From NCBI RefSeq assembly GCF_000685395.1, contig NZ_AVSQ01000020.1, positions 63,396 through 127,395 of the forward strand: a DNA stretch of 64,000 nt. Direction: 5' to 3'. The translations under genes and the position numbers were made by a program. The notes beneath the pieces are model-generated. The model had not been told where the DNA came from. It was given only the letters and a program-made list of their open reading frames with translations, and ran no database searches. This stretch comes from Candidatus Nitrosotenuis chungbukensis. Lineage in GTDB: Archaea; Thermoproteota; Nitrososphaeria; Nitrososphaerales; Nitrosopumilaceae. This document shows, in pieces, positions 50,423 to 60,276 of this stretch. Numbering within the stretch: the first letter of the stretch is position 1; each line of letters begins with the position of its first letter.

Positions 50423-51118
50423 TCAGTATCCGTTTGAGTAGTCTTCCCACATATTTAGTCTTGATGTCATCTTGTTCATCTGGTACAGTGCACCCCCGAT
50501 TATTCCGGCTTGGTAAAACGCGTACAGGTACACCTGAGAGTTGGACGGATGCGTGTGGGACAGGCTGAGCGCCACCATTGAGAAAAAGATGAACGTTCCA
50601 ATAAACGTAAATGTGCTATTTACTATCCCGCCAAGACCTATCATTCTCCTTGTCGCCACCGCCATAAGCGATATGCTAGACAATATCAGAAACGTGAGTC
50701 CGCCATTTTGTGTTACAAACTGCGTAACCCACTGGGCAAGACCCATCTCAAGTATTGATTTTTCCGGAATCATGATTCCGCCCTCAAGCGCAAAACTGAC
50801 AGCGCTAAAGAGCCCCCCAATGATGAAGAAAAACAGCATTATCTTGACGATTCCCCGTTTTATCGGGCTGCGGATTTCAGACGGCTTTATTGCACGCTCT
50901 GTGATTTTCATTCCAAAAAGAAATCCAATGAAGACAGTTGGAAAGTAGGCCATTTCTATCAGAAACGGAGATTCGGTAGTTATTTTCTGGATGTATGGCG
51001 CAAAAATCAGGAAAAGTGAGAGGGCAAGAAGCGCAGCGCTTGCAAAAAGTATCACGTTAAGGTACGGTACACTAGGCCGGTCATCTAGGTCAGCACTCCA
51101 GTTGTACATTTTGGACAT
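50423..51118 (-). CDS. multi-helix membrane protein
   Basis: 231 residues, about six membrane helices, with a soluble N-terminal 20 residues (MSKMYNWSADLDDRPSVPYL) and a conserved-looking SLSHTHPSNSQVYLYAFYQAG near the end. Function unknown; His and aromatic residues recall thaumarchaeal membrane proteins near respiratory genes, but no such gene adjoins it. Confidence 0.65.
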   Translation of the reverse strand: MSKMYNWSADLDDRPSVPYLNVILFASAALLALSLFLIFAPYIQKITTESPFLIEMAYFPTVFIGFLFGMKITERAIKPSEIRSPIKRGIVKIMLFFFIIGGLFSAVSFALEGGIMIPEKSILEMGLAQWVTQFVTQNGGLTFLILSSISLMAVATRRMIGLGGIVNSTFTFIGTFIFFSMVALSLSHTHPSNSQVYLYAFYQAGIIGGALYQMNKMTSRLNMWEDYSNGY

Positions 51119-51234
51119 TTTAGGAAATTAGATTAAAGAAAAGAACGAAAAATCATTTGGTCGATTAATCAATTTTTCTCTAGTCAGAAGAAATCCTAAA
51201 TTCCAGAATTAGCCAGACATCACATCAAGGACAA

Positions 51235-51360
51235 TTGGACGGCACATGGCAGTATCCAGTTAGCAACACTGGTAGATACAAGTGCAAAAGAAAGACGGTG
51301 AGTCTAGTTCGACTAGCCTTTGCCCAGACAATTCGCACTAAATTTGAAATTACAGACTAA
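51235..51360 (+). CDS. possible 41-aa protein or gene remnant
   Basis: TTG-started frame with GTWQYPVSNTGRYKC near its start. The frame stays open 18 codons upstream without a start codon, so it may be the end of a decayed gene. It is the only signal in 51119-51388. Confidence 0.25.
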   Translation: MDGTWQYPVSNTGRYKCKRKTVSLVRLAFAQTIRTKFEITD

Positions 51361-51388
51361 TTTGATTAAAGATAGCTAGTGCTCCCAC

Positions 51389-51814
51389 TCAGTTTTGTTT
51401 TAAAGAGGGGACGTCATTGAATCTTTTTTCAATGATGGCGGGATAGATTTCGTTCAGTATTAGATCAGTATGGTTTACATCATTTTCAATCGACATTAAA
51501 ATAACATGCTTGCTAGTTAGCGGAATTGCAACTCTTGCGATCTTTTCATGCATGGTTAAGCTAAACAGGGTTTGTCCAAATCCGCCATCATGAATCTTTC
51601 TATTGAAAAATCTAGCGGTTGCTTGAATCAATGATGCGTGTCCCTCCTCACGTGAAAGTAACGATTCGTTGTCGTTTTTTTGCTCTGAACAGATGATCAC
51701 GCCATTATCCTCGCATATTGATGCCGATCGTACCTTTGAATGAGAATAAAGAATTTGTTCACAGATTTCCTTTGCGGTGTGAAGTTGAATATTATCGTCA
51801 GTTTTACCCATCAT
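51389..51814 (-). CDS. roadblock/longin-like small protein
   Basis: 141 residues, alpha/beta: ICEQILYSHSKVRSASICEDNGVIICSEQ, then IARVAIPLTSKHVILMSIEND. The helix-strand order resembles roadblock/LC7 or profilin-like sensors common in this phylum, but identity is weak. ATG-ATG start. Role unknown. Confidence 0.5.
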   Translation of the reverse strand: MMGKTDDNIQLHTAKEICEQILYSHSKVRSASICEDNGVIICSEQKNDNESLLSREEGHASLIQATARFFNRKIHDGGFGQTLFSLTMHEKIARVAIPLTSKHVILMSIENDVNHTDLILNEIYPAIIEKRFNDVPSLKQN

Positions 51815-51940
51815 ATAATGATATGAACATATGATCTATTCAAGATGGTTTGTATGTTTTTAACAAACAAACAATTTGAACCAAAATTAGATTTGCGGTT
51901 TTTCAAAACAAATTTTGAAGTACCGTTTTAATTACATCGT

Positions 51941-52072
51941 ATGGACATATGGCCGATTTTGGAATCGAAACGATCTGTCGTGTTAGATGTTGACCTTGGA
52001 ATGACATCTAGATTAGGTCTCTTAGATTACATAGTACCTTTATCAGCAAATGATTTCAAGGAGAGTCGATGA
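51941..52072 (+). CDS. possible 43-aa protein
   Basis: ATG-started frame ending in TGA that overlaps the ATG of gene 52069 (ATGA). The overlap supports coding, but the downstream gene has its own TATA (CTTTATCA, 52037-52044) inside this frame. The 51815-51940 part shows nothing. Confidence 0.3.
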   Translation: MDIWPILESKRSVVLDVDLGMTSRLGLLDYIVPLSANDFKESR

Positions 52073-52269
52073 GATTTGGAAAACCAATAACCATAATCGG
52101 CGTGATTCTGATTTGCTTCGGAGTGATTTTTCAGTTTCAGGGAAGAGGCCAGCTTGGTCCAGAGTCCTCGTTTATGTACTACAATAAGGACTGGATCTCC
52201 AACGGGATGATAATTATCGCATTTGGGATCATAATCAGCGGAATTGGAATATTTCTCTTAAGGCGCTAG
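52069..52269 (+). CDS. 66-aa membrane protein
   Basis: Two membrane helices (ITIIGVILICFGVIFQF, GMIIIAFGIIISGIGIFLL) flanking a polar loop with G-P-E-S-S-F-M-Y-Y-N-K-D-W. Not recognised. Leaderless by the TATA position. Confidence 0.6.
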   Translation: MRFGKPITIIGVILICFGVIFQFQGRGQLGPESSFMYYNKDWISNGMIIIAFGIIISGIGIFLLRR

Positions 52270-52293
52270 CCACAGGGAATGCATTTTTGCAAT

Positions 52294-53787
52294 TCAGATT
52301 CTGACATCAAGTGTATCAAGTGAATTGGTGCTTAGATCAAATGTGCGAATCAGGTGATTGTTCGTATCTGTGATGTATAGTTTGTTGCCGTAAAACTCCA
52401 CATCGCTTGGCTCATAGAGCGGCAAAATATCACATTGTGGATTTCCAGGAAGGCATACTAGGTTTTTTTCGGTCTTGCCAATCAGTGTTGCCACTTGGGT
52501 GTTTTTTAGGTCAATGGTTCGTATTGCAGAATTGTACGTGTCTGCCACAAATATCGTATCTGAAACTGCGCACAGTCCAAGTGGGTGTTGCAGCAATGCG
52601 TCATCAACGTTCCCATCCTGATACCCAAACTCAAAGAGGCCGCGGCCCACAATTGTCTTTACATTGTTTGACGTAAGATCGATTTTCCGAATTGCGGAAA
52701 CTTCGCTGTCTGCAAAATATAGATCATCCCCAAATATTGAAAGGCCGCTCGGCTGTGCAAGCTGTGCACTACGCACCGGCCCGTCAATTATGTTTTCATG
52801 GCCAGAGCCGGCATACGGCAGTATCATTTGGGATTCGGCATCATATGTCCAGATTTGGTGGTTTCCTGCCATTGCCACATAAATCAGATTGTCCCTGACT
52901 GCCACGTCCCACGGAGACGTGATTGAGACAGATTTTCCTTTTCCCCCAGCTGAAATCCACGGGCCTTGCTTTCCAGTGCCCGCTACGGTTTCCACCAGAT
53001 TTTGCTCAAGGTTGATTTTCCTCAATGCATGGTTTTCAGTATCTGCAACAAAAATTTCGTTTCCCCTCCACACCACGCCCTGAGGCCTGAAAAACTTGGC
53101 AGATGCAAAGTCCCCATCCCCAAGTCCGGACTTTCCGCTTCCAATCACATGTAGTATTTTTCCCGAAATGTCTGTAACTAGAATTCTATTATGGTTAGAG
53201 TCGCTCAGCGCCATTTTGCCTGTTTTTGAAATCGAGATCTTGCCAGGAAATGAGAGCAGGTGGTCTGGGACTTTCCAAGAGTTGTGGATTTGAAGGGGGC
53301 TTTTGGCAAGCGTTCCTTTCTTGGCGTGGTTCTGCAGCAAGACCTCAATGGTGTCATCAATTTCGTCTCTTTGCCCCTCCCCTGACTGCTTGTAAACTAT
53401 TGTCCCAGCAGGATCAATTATCAGAATGGTCGGCCAAGCGTTGACTTGGAACTTGCGCCAGATCTGCATTTCCCTATCCACCACAACAGGATGCCTGATT
53501 TCATATCTGGCCACTGCGCTTTTCACATTGCTTGCTTCCTGTTCCGTGAAGAACTTGCCAGAGTGCACGCCGATGAACACGACTGGTTTTTCCCGATATT
53601 TTTCCTCAAGTTGTGCAAGAGTTGGCAATGTGTGCATGCAGTTGATGCAGCAATAAGTCCAAAAGTCCAAAACGACTACACTCCCCCTTAGTTTTGGAAT
53701 GGTCAGAGGTTCATCTGCATTAATCCACTCAAAGCCTTCTGGAAAATCAGGTGCCTTTGCAAGCGGCTGAAAAAATCCTTCAAACAT
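52294..53787 (-). CDS. thioredoxin-NHL repeat protein (NHLRC2-like)
   Basis: 497 residues. An N-terminal thioredoxin domain (VLDFWTYCCINCMHTLPTL, C-I-N-C pair; VVDREMQIWRKFQVNAWPTILII) is joined to an NHL beta-propeller with repeats such as FFRPQGVVWRGNEIFVADTENHALRKI and LAQPSGLSIFGDDLYFADSE. This is the full NHLRC2 layout without its C-terminal strand domain. Role probably redox or protein binding. Confidence 0.9.
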   Translation of the reverse strand: MFEGFFQPLAKAPDFPEGFEWINADEPLTIPKLRGSVVVLDFWTYCCINCMHTLPTLAQLEEKYREKPVVFIGVHSGKFFTEQEASNVKSAVARYEIRHPVVVDREMQIWRKFQVNAWPTILIIDPAGTIVYKQSGEGQRDEIDDTIEVLLQNHAKKGTLAKSPLQIHNSWKVPDHLLSFPGKISISKTGKMALSDSNHNRILVTDISGKILHVIGSGKSGLGDGDFASAKFFRPQGVVWRGNEIFVADTENHALRKINLEQNLVETVAGTGKQGPWISAGGKGKSVSITSPWDVAVRDNLIYVAMAGNHQIWTYDAESQMILPYAGSGHENIIDGPVRSAQLAQPSGLSIFGDDLYFADSEVSAIRKIDLTSNNVKTIVGRGLFEFGYQDGNVDDALLQHPLGLCAVSDTIFVADTYNSAIRTIDLKNTQVATLIGKTEKNLVCLPGNPQCDILPLYEPSDVEFYGNKLYITDTNNHLIRTFDLSTNSLDTLDVRI

Positions 53788-53830
53788 ATTTTATGCCAAA
53801 TGCTGAAAGATAAAAATCGTTCACGGGTAT

Positions 53831-54067
53831 CTACTGGTCTGGGAAGCACGAAGCGACTTTTGCTGCTGCCTGCCTATAATTGGATAGCGCCCAGTACTGC
53901 CCAAGCTCGTGTTTTTTCTTGATGTCATCACAGCTTGCTGCCTCAATTTCGGCACTTTCCTTGAGTATGAGCGGCTTCATCACCACTTCTTTGTGATAAA
54001 CGACGTAAGCTCCAATTGAGCTTGCCAGTACCAGAAATGCAATGCCTATGATGAATATTGGATCCAT
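53831..54067 (-). CDS. 78-aa membrane-anchored protein
   Basis: One N-terminal helix (FIIGIAFLVLASSIGAYVVY), then a helical domain with two Cys (AASCDDIKKKHELGQYWALSNYRQ, ASCFPDQ), which may pair outside. Not recognised. Confidence 0.6.
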   Translation of the reverse strand: MDPIFIIGIAFLVLASSIGAYVVYHKEVVMKPLILKESAEIEAASCDDIKKKHELGQYWALSNYRQAAAKVASCFPDQ

Positions 54068-54129
54068 CGGTAGCCGTTAATTTGGTAGGTATTTGAGTTT
54101 TATGAATTGGATCGGAGCAGTTAGGATCT

Positions 54130-55305
54130 TTAGCTCCAGATCTTTTCTTTGAACGTCCATTTTTTGTTCAAGAGGAAGTTGCTCAGTGCAGTAGACAGCA
54201 CTGCCAGGATGAGCGCTATTGGGTATTGTATGTCGTATTGATCAACTAGCACGTACACCATACCTATTTGCGCAAGTGCGCCAAGTGAGCTAAACCCGAT
54301 GAATTTTGCATATTGTGCAATTGTGTGCCTTGGAGAAAAGTTACGATCCTCAAACGTCCACACCTTGTTTAGCACAAAGTTGCTTGACATTGACACCACG
54401 ATTCCAATTATTGTCGCATGCAGATACCAGAGGTTTGAAACGACATTTGTGAACAAAGACGACACCAAATAATTGGTCACAAGTCCTATTGCGCCGATAC
54501 TGTAGAACCTTCCAGCCTTTGAGAAAAAGCTGACAGATGTTCTTTTTTCTTCCTTCGCTGCCTTTTTGCCGTACCTATACAGGTTCCAGACTGCCTTGGT
54601 ATAGTCCACAACGGTGCGGGCATCTAGCTTGCTTGAGCCAAATTTTCTATTTGTAAAGGTATAGGGTATTTCCAAGACGTTTGCGTTCTTTGTTTTGACC
54701 AGTATCTCAAGTAGCATCTTGTATCCTATGGCGTCAAATTTTAGCCCCTGAATTATCTGGCGCTTGAACGCAAAGAATCCAGACATGGGGTCGTTTGCGT
54801 TTACCCCAAGGCCCCGCTTTGCAATCATCGTCGCGCCCTTGCTTAGGAGTTTTCTTTTTACTGTCCACCCTTTTACTGCGCCCCCGTTTACGTATCGCGA
54901 CGCAATTACAATGTCCCACTTTGGCTGCTTGAGTGCGTCAATTATTTTCGGAAGCAGGCTTGGGGGATGGGAAAAATCGCTATCCATTACAACTATTGCG
55001 TTTCCAGTCGCATACTGGATGCCTTTTAGAATTGCCGAGCTGAGGCCGTCTTTTGTTTTTCGATGTATTATGTCAATTGTGTATCCTGCAATTTTTCTGA
55101 CACTTTTCATATAGTCTTCAACAATTTTTCCAGTCCCGTCCGGTGAGTTGTCATCGACCACGATTGTTTGCGCGGTGATGTTTTTTGGTATGTGCTCCTC
55201 AATTGACCTGAGCACCTGGAGTATGTTCTGCGACTCGTTATATGTTGGAATTATGATAGAGACCTGAGGTTTGCCTGAATATGCCAGATCTCCCTTTGTT
55301 GCCAT
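54130..55305 (-). CDS. GT2 glycosyltransferase fused to GtrA
   Basis: 391 residues. N-terminal dolichol-phosphate-mannose-synthase type: VSIIIPTYNES, VVDDNSPDGTGKIVED, DXD region VMDSDFSHPPSLLPK, NDPMSGFFAFKRQII. The C-terminal 125 residues have four membrane helices of the GtrA/DPMS family (ATIIGIVVSMSSNFVLNKVWTFE). It should load a lipid-phosphate carrier with a sugar at the membrane for S-layer or lipid glycosylation. Confidence 0.93.
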   Translation of the reverse strand: MATKGDLAYSGKPQVSIIIPTYNESQNILQVLRSIEEHIPKNITAQTIVVDDNSPDGTGKIVEDYMKSVRKIAGYTIDIIHRKTKDGLSSAILKGIQYATGNAIVVMDSDFSHPPSLLPKIIDALKQPKWDIVIASRYVNGGAVKGWTVKRKLLSKGATMIAKRGLGVNANDPMSGFFAFKRQIIQGLKFDAIGYKMLLEILVKTKNANVLEIPYTFTNRKFGSSKLDARTVVDYTKAVWNLYRYGKKAAKEEKRTSVSFFSKAGRFYSIGAIGLVTNYLVSSLFTNVVSNLWYLHATIIGIVVSMSSNFVLNKVWTFEDRNFSPRHTIAQYAKFIGFSSLGALAQIGMVYVLVDQYDIQYPIALILAVLSTALSNFLLNKKWTFKEKIWS

Positions 55306-55374
55306 GCTTGCACTTACCCGATTTTGTGGATATTAATTTTTTATTAAAGCTCGTTGACGTTTGAGTAAAATCGT

Positions 55375-56571
55375 TTAAAAGCCAGCCTTGAGGGGGTCGA
55401 CAGGCTTCATTATCTCGCGCATCACCATCGTTGCAAACGATCCGCGCTGCAAGGTAAAGCTGGCAGTGTTCTTTTCAATTAAAAAATCTGTGCAGTGAAT
55501 AGATGCAGTTCTAAACCCGCCTTCTGAGCTTATCTCCTGCATTTCCTTGAAGAAAAAGTCCTTTGGATTAATCTGCTCATCTTGGAGAATTTTCGAAATG
55601 TGCAGGTCAAACCTGGTTTTTTTAAAATAAGAGTGCCCCACAAGGGGTATCGCAAGCTGCTGTCCTGGGTCCATCTCGTATTTTCCCAAATTGGCGTTTT
55701 TGCCGTAGCACACGTCCCCGTCTTGGGGCAGGAATAGTTCCTCGCCGTATTCAAATGCCTTGCAGACAGTCAGATTGAAAATAAACGACTGGTACGCATC
55801 CACAAAGAGCCGCCTAATTGACAGGGGAAGTTTTTGAAACGCCCTTTGCGGGTCTTTGTGCTCTATCATTTCTTGCAGTGCTATTCTTTCCAGGTCCATC
55901 TTGTGCGGCAGAACTTTTAGAGATTCGGAATAATTGGACGGGTCTGACATGATCTTTCTGATCTTGGTGTTCTCGTCTGAGTCATATTCGGATGTAAACG
56001 AAAGCAGGAGCGCTATCGCGTCGTCAAATCTTCGCTGGACTAGCGCCCTTCCAATCAGGTGGGTCACAGGCCGCCTTGAGCCAAATCTTTGGTACCCGTA
56101 AAAATTAAAAATTCTGTCAGACTCGGCAAAATCAGCAAAGTCCCGCTCAGGGTCAGTCACCGTGACGACAAACTTGTTTCCGACCATGTCTTTTGCAGAA
56201 AGTGGTTTTTTCAAAAACCCAATTTTCTCAAGTGAGATTTTGCCGTCAGCATAGTTCGGGACTGATTTGTTTTGCCCAAGCGAGCACACAAACTGCTCAG
56301 TTACTGCAGAAGAGTCCTTCAGGCCCAGCGCCTTTAGGTGGACGCCGAACTTTCTGAAAATTGTTTCAAGTGCATGGTTTGTGTCGATTCCGGATTTTTT
56401 TAGTTTGTAGATGGCAAACCCCTCGCTTTGAGTGACAGAGTCTAGTGTTTTTTGCGACAAGACCTCAGATACTTTGAAATCATCATTTCGCACCTTGATT
56501 TTTCCTCCGCACCCAGGATACTTGGTGGTGTACACTGAGATCCCAATGTCAGAGTCTATTTTTGGGATCAC
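55375..56571 (-). CDS. truD: tRNA pseudouridine synthase D
   Basis: 398 residues. The catalytic Asp86 is in ALGLKDSSAVT; other parts are DFKVSEVLS, YGYQRFGSRRPVTHLIGRALV and RRLFVDAYQSFIFN. It makes pseudouridine 13 in tRNA. GTG start overlaps the stop of the upstream Vgb-like gene (GTGA), which links the two in one mRNA, though their roles seem unrelated. Confidence 0.95.
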   Translation of the reverse strand: MIPKIDSDIGISVYTTKYPGCGGKIKVRNDDFKVSEVLSQKTLDSVTQSEGFAIYKLKKSGIDTNHALETIFRKFGVHLKALGLKDSSAVTEQFVCSLGQNKSVPNYADGKISLEKIGFLKKPLSAKDMVGNKFVVTVTDPERDFADFAESDRIFNFYGYQRFGSRRPVTHLIGRALVQRRFDDAIALLLSFTSEYDSDENTKIRKIMSDPSNYSESLKVLPHKMDLERIALQEMIEHKDPQRAFQKLPLSIRRLFVDAYQSFIFNLTVCKAFEYGEELFLPQDGDVCYGKNANLGKYEMDPGQQLAIPLVGHSYFKKTRFDLHISKILQDEQINPKDFFFKEMQEISSEGGFRTASIHCTDFLIEKNTASFTLQRGSFATMVMREIMKPVDPLKAGF

Positions 56572-58130
56572 TCTATTGTCACGGTAACAAACTTGGACAC
56601 CGTAACATCGGGCGTCTTTGCAGACAGCAAGACCTTGTATGTTCCAGGCAGTGCAAAGTCACTTACATTTATCGACACTGGAATCGTTTGCGGATTTGAT
56701 GCTGTCAAATCTACTTGTGTGTACGGGATTGTCACCGAGATATCGCTAAACTGGGATGTGTTTTTGTGGGAAATTGCAGCTTCGGTGTTTTCATTTGGAG
56801 TTATTTGCATTTGGATTTCTGCCGAGCCTCCCTTTGCCAAAGCAACATCCGTATTTGACACCTGCACATCAAAAGGCAGTGCTTTTGTCGTATCGACCAC
56901 GCCAATGTTGTTCTCCACCCACTCTGTAAACCAAATCTTGTCGCCAGACGATACAAATCCAAACACTTGGGCGATTCCGCATTCATCCATATTTCCACAG
57001 TCAGACCAGTTGGGGTTCTTTGACGGCACGCTGTATTCAACAAGAGATTCAGTGGCAATGTCAAAGACACCTATTGCGTTTGCAAGCTGCTCGTTGAAGA
57101 TCAGCTTGCCGTTGTCAATTTGTGTCCAGTATGGTCCGCTGGTCGGGGACCTTATCAGCCCAGTCGCGTTGCCATAAACTGAAGGGTTTGGATCAGACGT
57201 GACGTACCTTGTGAACGTTTCACTTTGAGAATCAAATTTGAAAAACGAGCTGCTCGACGTGTCGGCCATCCATATGTTGTCGCTGCCGTCAACGGACAGT
57301 CCTATCGGGGTGCCAAGTGTCGGCGGCAGGTCAAAGACGTCTGAGAACTGCGCCGCCGTCGAATTGGTCATTTGTGGTGAGGCGATAAATTCCAAGAATT
57401 CATTATAGTCAAATTTTACCAGTGCACCGCCCTGCTTTAGTATCCAGTTTGTATACCAGATGTTTCCTTGCGAGTCAGTGTCAAAGCTGCTTGTAAACGA
57501 GCCAGGTATTGGGGACGGGATGTTGACGTATGTGCCGTTTTGCCCAGTCTCCACGATATCAAGTACGCTGATTTTGCTTTCGTAAAAATCATTTACGATG
57601 AGTTTGTTGTTTTGTATTTTCAGGTGGTGCGGAAGCGAGTCCTCGACGGTAGGATAGTTTGTCCTCTGGTATGTTTTCTCAGACGTGGAAAACTGCCAAA
57701 TAGAATTGTATGCATCGTCAGTGTACCAGATGTCCCCGTCAAAATATGCAATCCCCCAGAACATAGAGCGGCCTTGTTTTGGCCATCCAGGGTTGTCAAA
57801 TTCTGCAAACTGCTTTGACTGCGGATCAAATCTGGCCATTTTGCCAGTATTTGTCTGGCCAAACCACACCATGCCATTATCATCAGTAGTTATTGCCAGC
57901 GGCTGGGTGCATTTTGTCGGGATCTTAAATTCGGTCACGTATGCGCTGCTTTTTGCATCTCCTGTCTCACAAAACTTTTCCCTTTGCTCGTCTGGAAAGT
58001 TATCCATTGGAGTTCCAGTAATTGACACGTCGTCTGTTTTTTTCGGATTTGAGTTAAACGCAAATGTAGCAGTTGATGCCAAAAGAATTACTGCAAAAAA
58101 TACCGCCACTGCTACTCCTTTTTTCTTCAA
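56568..58130 (-). CDS. exported Vgb/streptogramin-lyase-like propeller protein
   Basis: 520 residues, TTG start. Signal peptide (GVAVAVFFAVILLASTATFAF), a seven-bladed propeller (DDNGMVWFGQTNTGKMARFDP, SQGNIWYTNWILKQGG, GDKIWFTEWVENNIGV) as in Vgb lyase, then an Ig-like C-terminal domain (AEIQMQITPNENTEAAISH). In Vgb the propeller is alone, so a lyase role is unlikely; binding of surface ligand is more likely. Confidence 0.85.
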   Translation of the reverse strand: MKKKGVAVAVFFAVILLASTATFAFNSNPKKTDDVSITGTPMDNFPDEQREKFCETGDAKSSAYVTEFKIPTKCTQPLAITTDDNGMVWFGQTNTGKMARFDPQSKQFAEFDNPGWPKQGRSMFWGIAYFDGDIWYTDDAYNSIWQFSTSEKTYQRTNYPTVEDSLPHHLKIQNNKLIVNDFYESKISVLDIVETGQNGTYVNIPSPIPGSFTSSFDTDSQGNIWYTNWILKQGGALVKFDYNEFLEFIASPQMTNSTAAQFSDVFDLPPTLGTPIGLSVDGSDNIWMADTSSSSFFKFDSQSETFTRYVTSDPNPSVYGNATGLIRSPTSGPYWTQIDNGKLIFNEQLANAIGVFDIATESLVEYSVPSKNPNWSDCGNMDECGIAQVFGFVSSGDKIWFTEWVENNIGVVDTTKALPFDVQVSNTDVALAKGGSAEIQMQITPNENTEAAISHKNTSQFSDISVTIPYTQVDLTASNPQTIPVSINVSDFALPGTYKVLLSAKTPDVTVSKFVTVTIE

Positions 58131-58175
58131 TACGTCAGAATCTGGCTTACCTCGTTATATCTTATTCTGAGAAAA

Positions 58176-58526
58176 TTACAACAACTTGAGGTCGCGCGTT
58201 ATTTTGTCAATCAGATCTTCAGGTGCAGGTCCAATCGAAATGCACGTAACAGTACCTGGCGCAATCTGTGTGTGCCCCGCATCGGTGACTTCGGACCACG
58301 GAAGATCAAGCTCGATTGCGGCCCTTTTTACTTGGTCTAGTTCCTTGTTGTCGTTTACCTTTAGCACGATTTTTGCTTGTCCTCCCCACCACTTTTCAAA
58401 CCAGGCAGGATGAGACTTGCGGACATGTTCTGCGCCAAGCACACATGCGTGTCCCACCTGGGCTGCAATTTTTCCCTTTCCCATACCAAGGTCGTTTCTC
58501 ACCACAATCACCTGCTTTATTGAGAC
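58176..58526 (-). CDS. pth2: peptidyl-tRNA hydrolase, archaeal type
   Basis: 116 residues: KQVIVVRNDLGMGKGKIAAQVGHACVLGA, AKIVLKVNDNKELDQVK, VTDAGHTQIAPGTVTCISIGP and PEDLIDKITRDLKLL. The Lys, Asp, Thr and Asp active-site positions of the Pth2 family are kept. It frees tRNA from stalled peptides. ATG 58526 begins the conserved domain; a longer start adds 15 residues. Confidence 0.97.
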   Translation of the reverse strand, partial: VSIKQVIVVRNDLGMGKGKIAAQVGHACVLGAEHVRKSHPAWFEKWWGGQAKIVLKVNDNKELDQVKRAAIELDLPWSEVTDAGHTQIAPGTVTCISIGPAPEDLIDKITRDLKLL

Positions 58527-58623
58527 CATTGATACACTGACGAAGAGTCCATTGAAAAACTTTTGAGGCAATCATTGCGCATGCTGCGATGAATTAAATT
58601 AATCCAAGCCAAAAAACAACGAA

Positions 58624-59760
58624 ATGTCCTACGATGTTGTAGTTGCAGGCGGCAGTGTCGCTGGCTTGTTTTGCGCAAGAGAGGTTGCAGTAAGCGGGCA
58701 CAGCGTGCTTGTGATAGAGGAGGACTTTGAGATAGGCACCCCAGAGCACTGCGGCGGCCTAGTCAGCACGTCAGGCCTTGAGGAGCTTGGGATAATTCCG
58801 TCAGGCAAGACATTTGACAGTCCGATTGTGCGCGCCGAGGTCAGCGCCCCAGGCGGCAAAAAAATAACAATCGATGCAAAAAAACAAAACATATCAGTCA
58901 TCAACAGACGCGAGCTTGACAAGCAGATAGCGCGCCAGGCGCAAAAAAACGGAGCAGAGATCAGAGTAAAGACGTCGCTTAAGGAGATAAGGGAAAACAA
59001 AGCAATCACTACGTCAGGCGAAATTGATTTTAAGATACTAGTCGATGCGCGCGGAGTATCGGCACTGGCCCAAAAGGACAGAACAGGAATTCTCCAGTCA
59101 GCGCAGTACGAAATTTATGCAGACTGGATAGAAAAAGGAAAAGTCGAGGTGTTTCTGGATGCAGAAAAATATCCAGGATTCTTTTCGTGGATAATTCCGT
59201 CGTGCGGTGGAACAGGCAAGGTAGGGGTTGCAGGGCGCGGCATAAACGCAATGCAGACGCTGGAGAGATTTCTTGACCAGAAGGGCAAGTACTCCATAAT
59301 CAGAAAGGTCTTTGCCCCAATTTGGGTGAACGGGCCAATTGAGAATTTCGTTTCAGGGAACACGGTAATAGTCGGCGATGCTGCAGGACAGTCAAAGCCC
59401 ACAACTGCAGGCGGCATATACTCGTGCGGAATTGGGGGGATTTATGCAGGAAGAGCAATCTCAAAGTTTTTGGAAACTAAGAAACAGGACGATCTGGAAT
59501 CATACCAAAAGGCATGGATTGAGAAATTTGGCAAAGAGTTTGAAAGGCAGTCATTTGCAAGAAAGATGCTCGAAAGACTTGACAACAAGTCAATAGATGC
59601 GATATTTGACGCCCTCACACCTGAGATGATTGCAGACATTTCAAACAATGACGATTTTGATTTTCATACATCTGCAATCATAAAGATGCTCGGCCTCAAG
59701 GGCTCGCTCAAAGTGGCGCAGACAATGTTCGGTGCGGAAATCAGAAAGCTCCTAGGCTAG
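58624..59760 (+). CDS. geranylgeranyl reductase family flavoprotein
   Basis: 378 residues. FAD motif VVVAGGSVAGLFCAREVAVSG, VLVIEEDFEIGTPEHCGGLVS, VVNIDP-like VINRRELDKQIARQA and GDAAGQSKPTTAGGIYSCGIGG. The PxxYxWxFP-like region reads GFFSWIIPS. Archaeal members saturate the isoprenoid chains of membrane lipids (or menaquinone). It stands alone; product specificity is inferred. Confidence 0.9.
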   Translation: MSYDVVVAGGSVAGLFCAREVAVSGHSVLVIEEDFEIGTPEHCGGLVSTSGLEELGIIPSGKTFDSPIVRAEVSAPGGKKITIDAKKQNISVINRRELDKQIARQAQKNGAEIRVKTSLKEIRENKAITTSGEIDFKILVDARGVSALAQKDRTGILQSAQYEIYADWIEKGKVEVFLDAEKYPGFFSWIIPSCGGTGKVGVAGRGINAMQTLERFLDQKGKYSIIRKVFAPIWVNGPIENFVSGNTVIVGDAAGQSKPTTAGGIYSCGIGGIYAGRAISKFLETKKQDDLESYQKAWIEKFGKEFERQSFARKMLERLDNKSIDAIFDALTPEMIADISNNDDFDFHTSAIIKMLGLKGSLKVAQTMFGAEIRKLLG

Positions 59761-59808
59761 CACAAATACTAAGCAAGCTATAAATGCAGAAGCGGAAAAA
59801 ACAGCTAC

Positions 59809-59985
59809 ATGTCAACATTGGCACTTCCAGTATGCAGTTGCTGTCACAGACACATCATGCCAAACGACAAGTGTGTCAAGTTTAACTGTCCAGAATGTGG
59901 CGCAGTCCTAATCTGGAGATGTGAGAGCTGCAGAGAATCGGCAAGAACATACACTTGTGGATCATGTGGTTTTCAAGGACCATAG
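59809..59985 (+). CDS. 58-aa double zinc-ribbon protein (HVO_2753-like)
   Basis: Eight or more Cys in C-x2-C pairs ([35 protein letters not shown]) give two zinc sites. The gene sits 4 bp upstream of aEF-1beta, an arrangement kept in many archaea. It probably binds RNA or nucleic acid in translation. Start ATG 59809. Confidence 0.85.
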   Translation: MSTLALPVCSCCHRHIMPNDKCVKFNCPECGAVLIWRCESCRESARTYTCGSCGFQGP

Positions 59986-59989
59986 AAAA

Positions 59990-60271
59990 ATGGCACGCTT
60001 ACTCTTAATTACAAAGATTCTTCCGACGGGAACGGACATAGACTTGGATATCTTGGCAAAGGCGGTTCAATCAAAAATAGATGCAGGAATCACCTTGGAA
60101 AGATACACAAAAGAGCCGCTGGCTTTTGGTTTGTACTATATCAAGGCAGAGTTCACACTAGACGACAAGGAAGGTCAGATGGACCTTTTGGAAAACGCAG
60201 TAAGATCAGTCGACGGCGTAAGCGAGTTCGAAGTGCTCAACATGAGCAGAAAATCAGTAGATGTGAAGTGA
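59990..60271 (+). CDS. aef1b: elongation factor 1-beta
   Basis: 93 residues of alpha/beta-plait fold: [49 protein letters not shown]. It exchanges GDP for GTP on aEF-1alpha. ATG 59990 gives the usual length; an upstream start would run through the zinc-ribbon gene. Five bases separate it from the Cdc48 gene, so it is in the same operon. Confidence 0.95.
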   Translation: MARLLLITKILPTGTDIDLDILAKAVQSKIDAGITLERYTKEPLAFGLYYIKAEFTLDDKEGQMDLLENAVRSVDGVSEFEVLNMSRKSVDVK

Positions 60272-60276
60272 GCTAA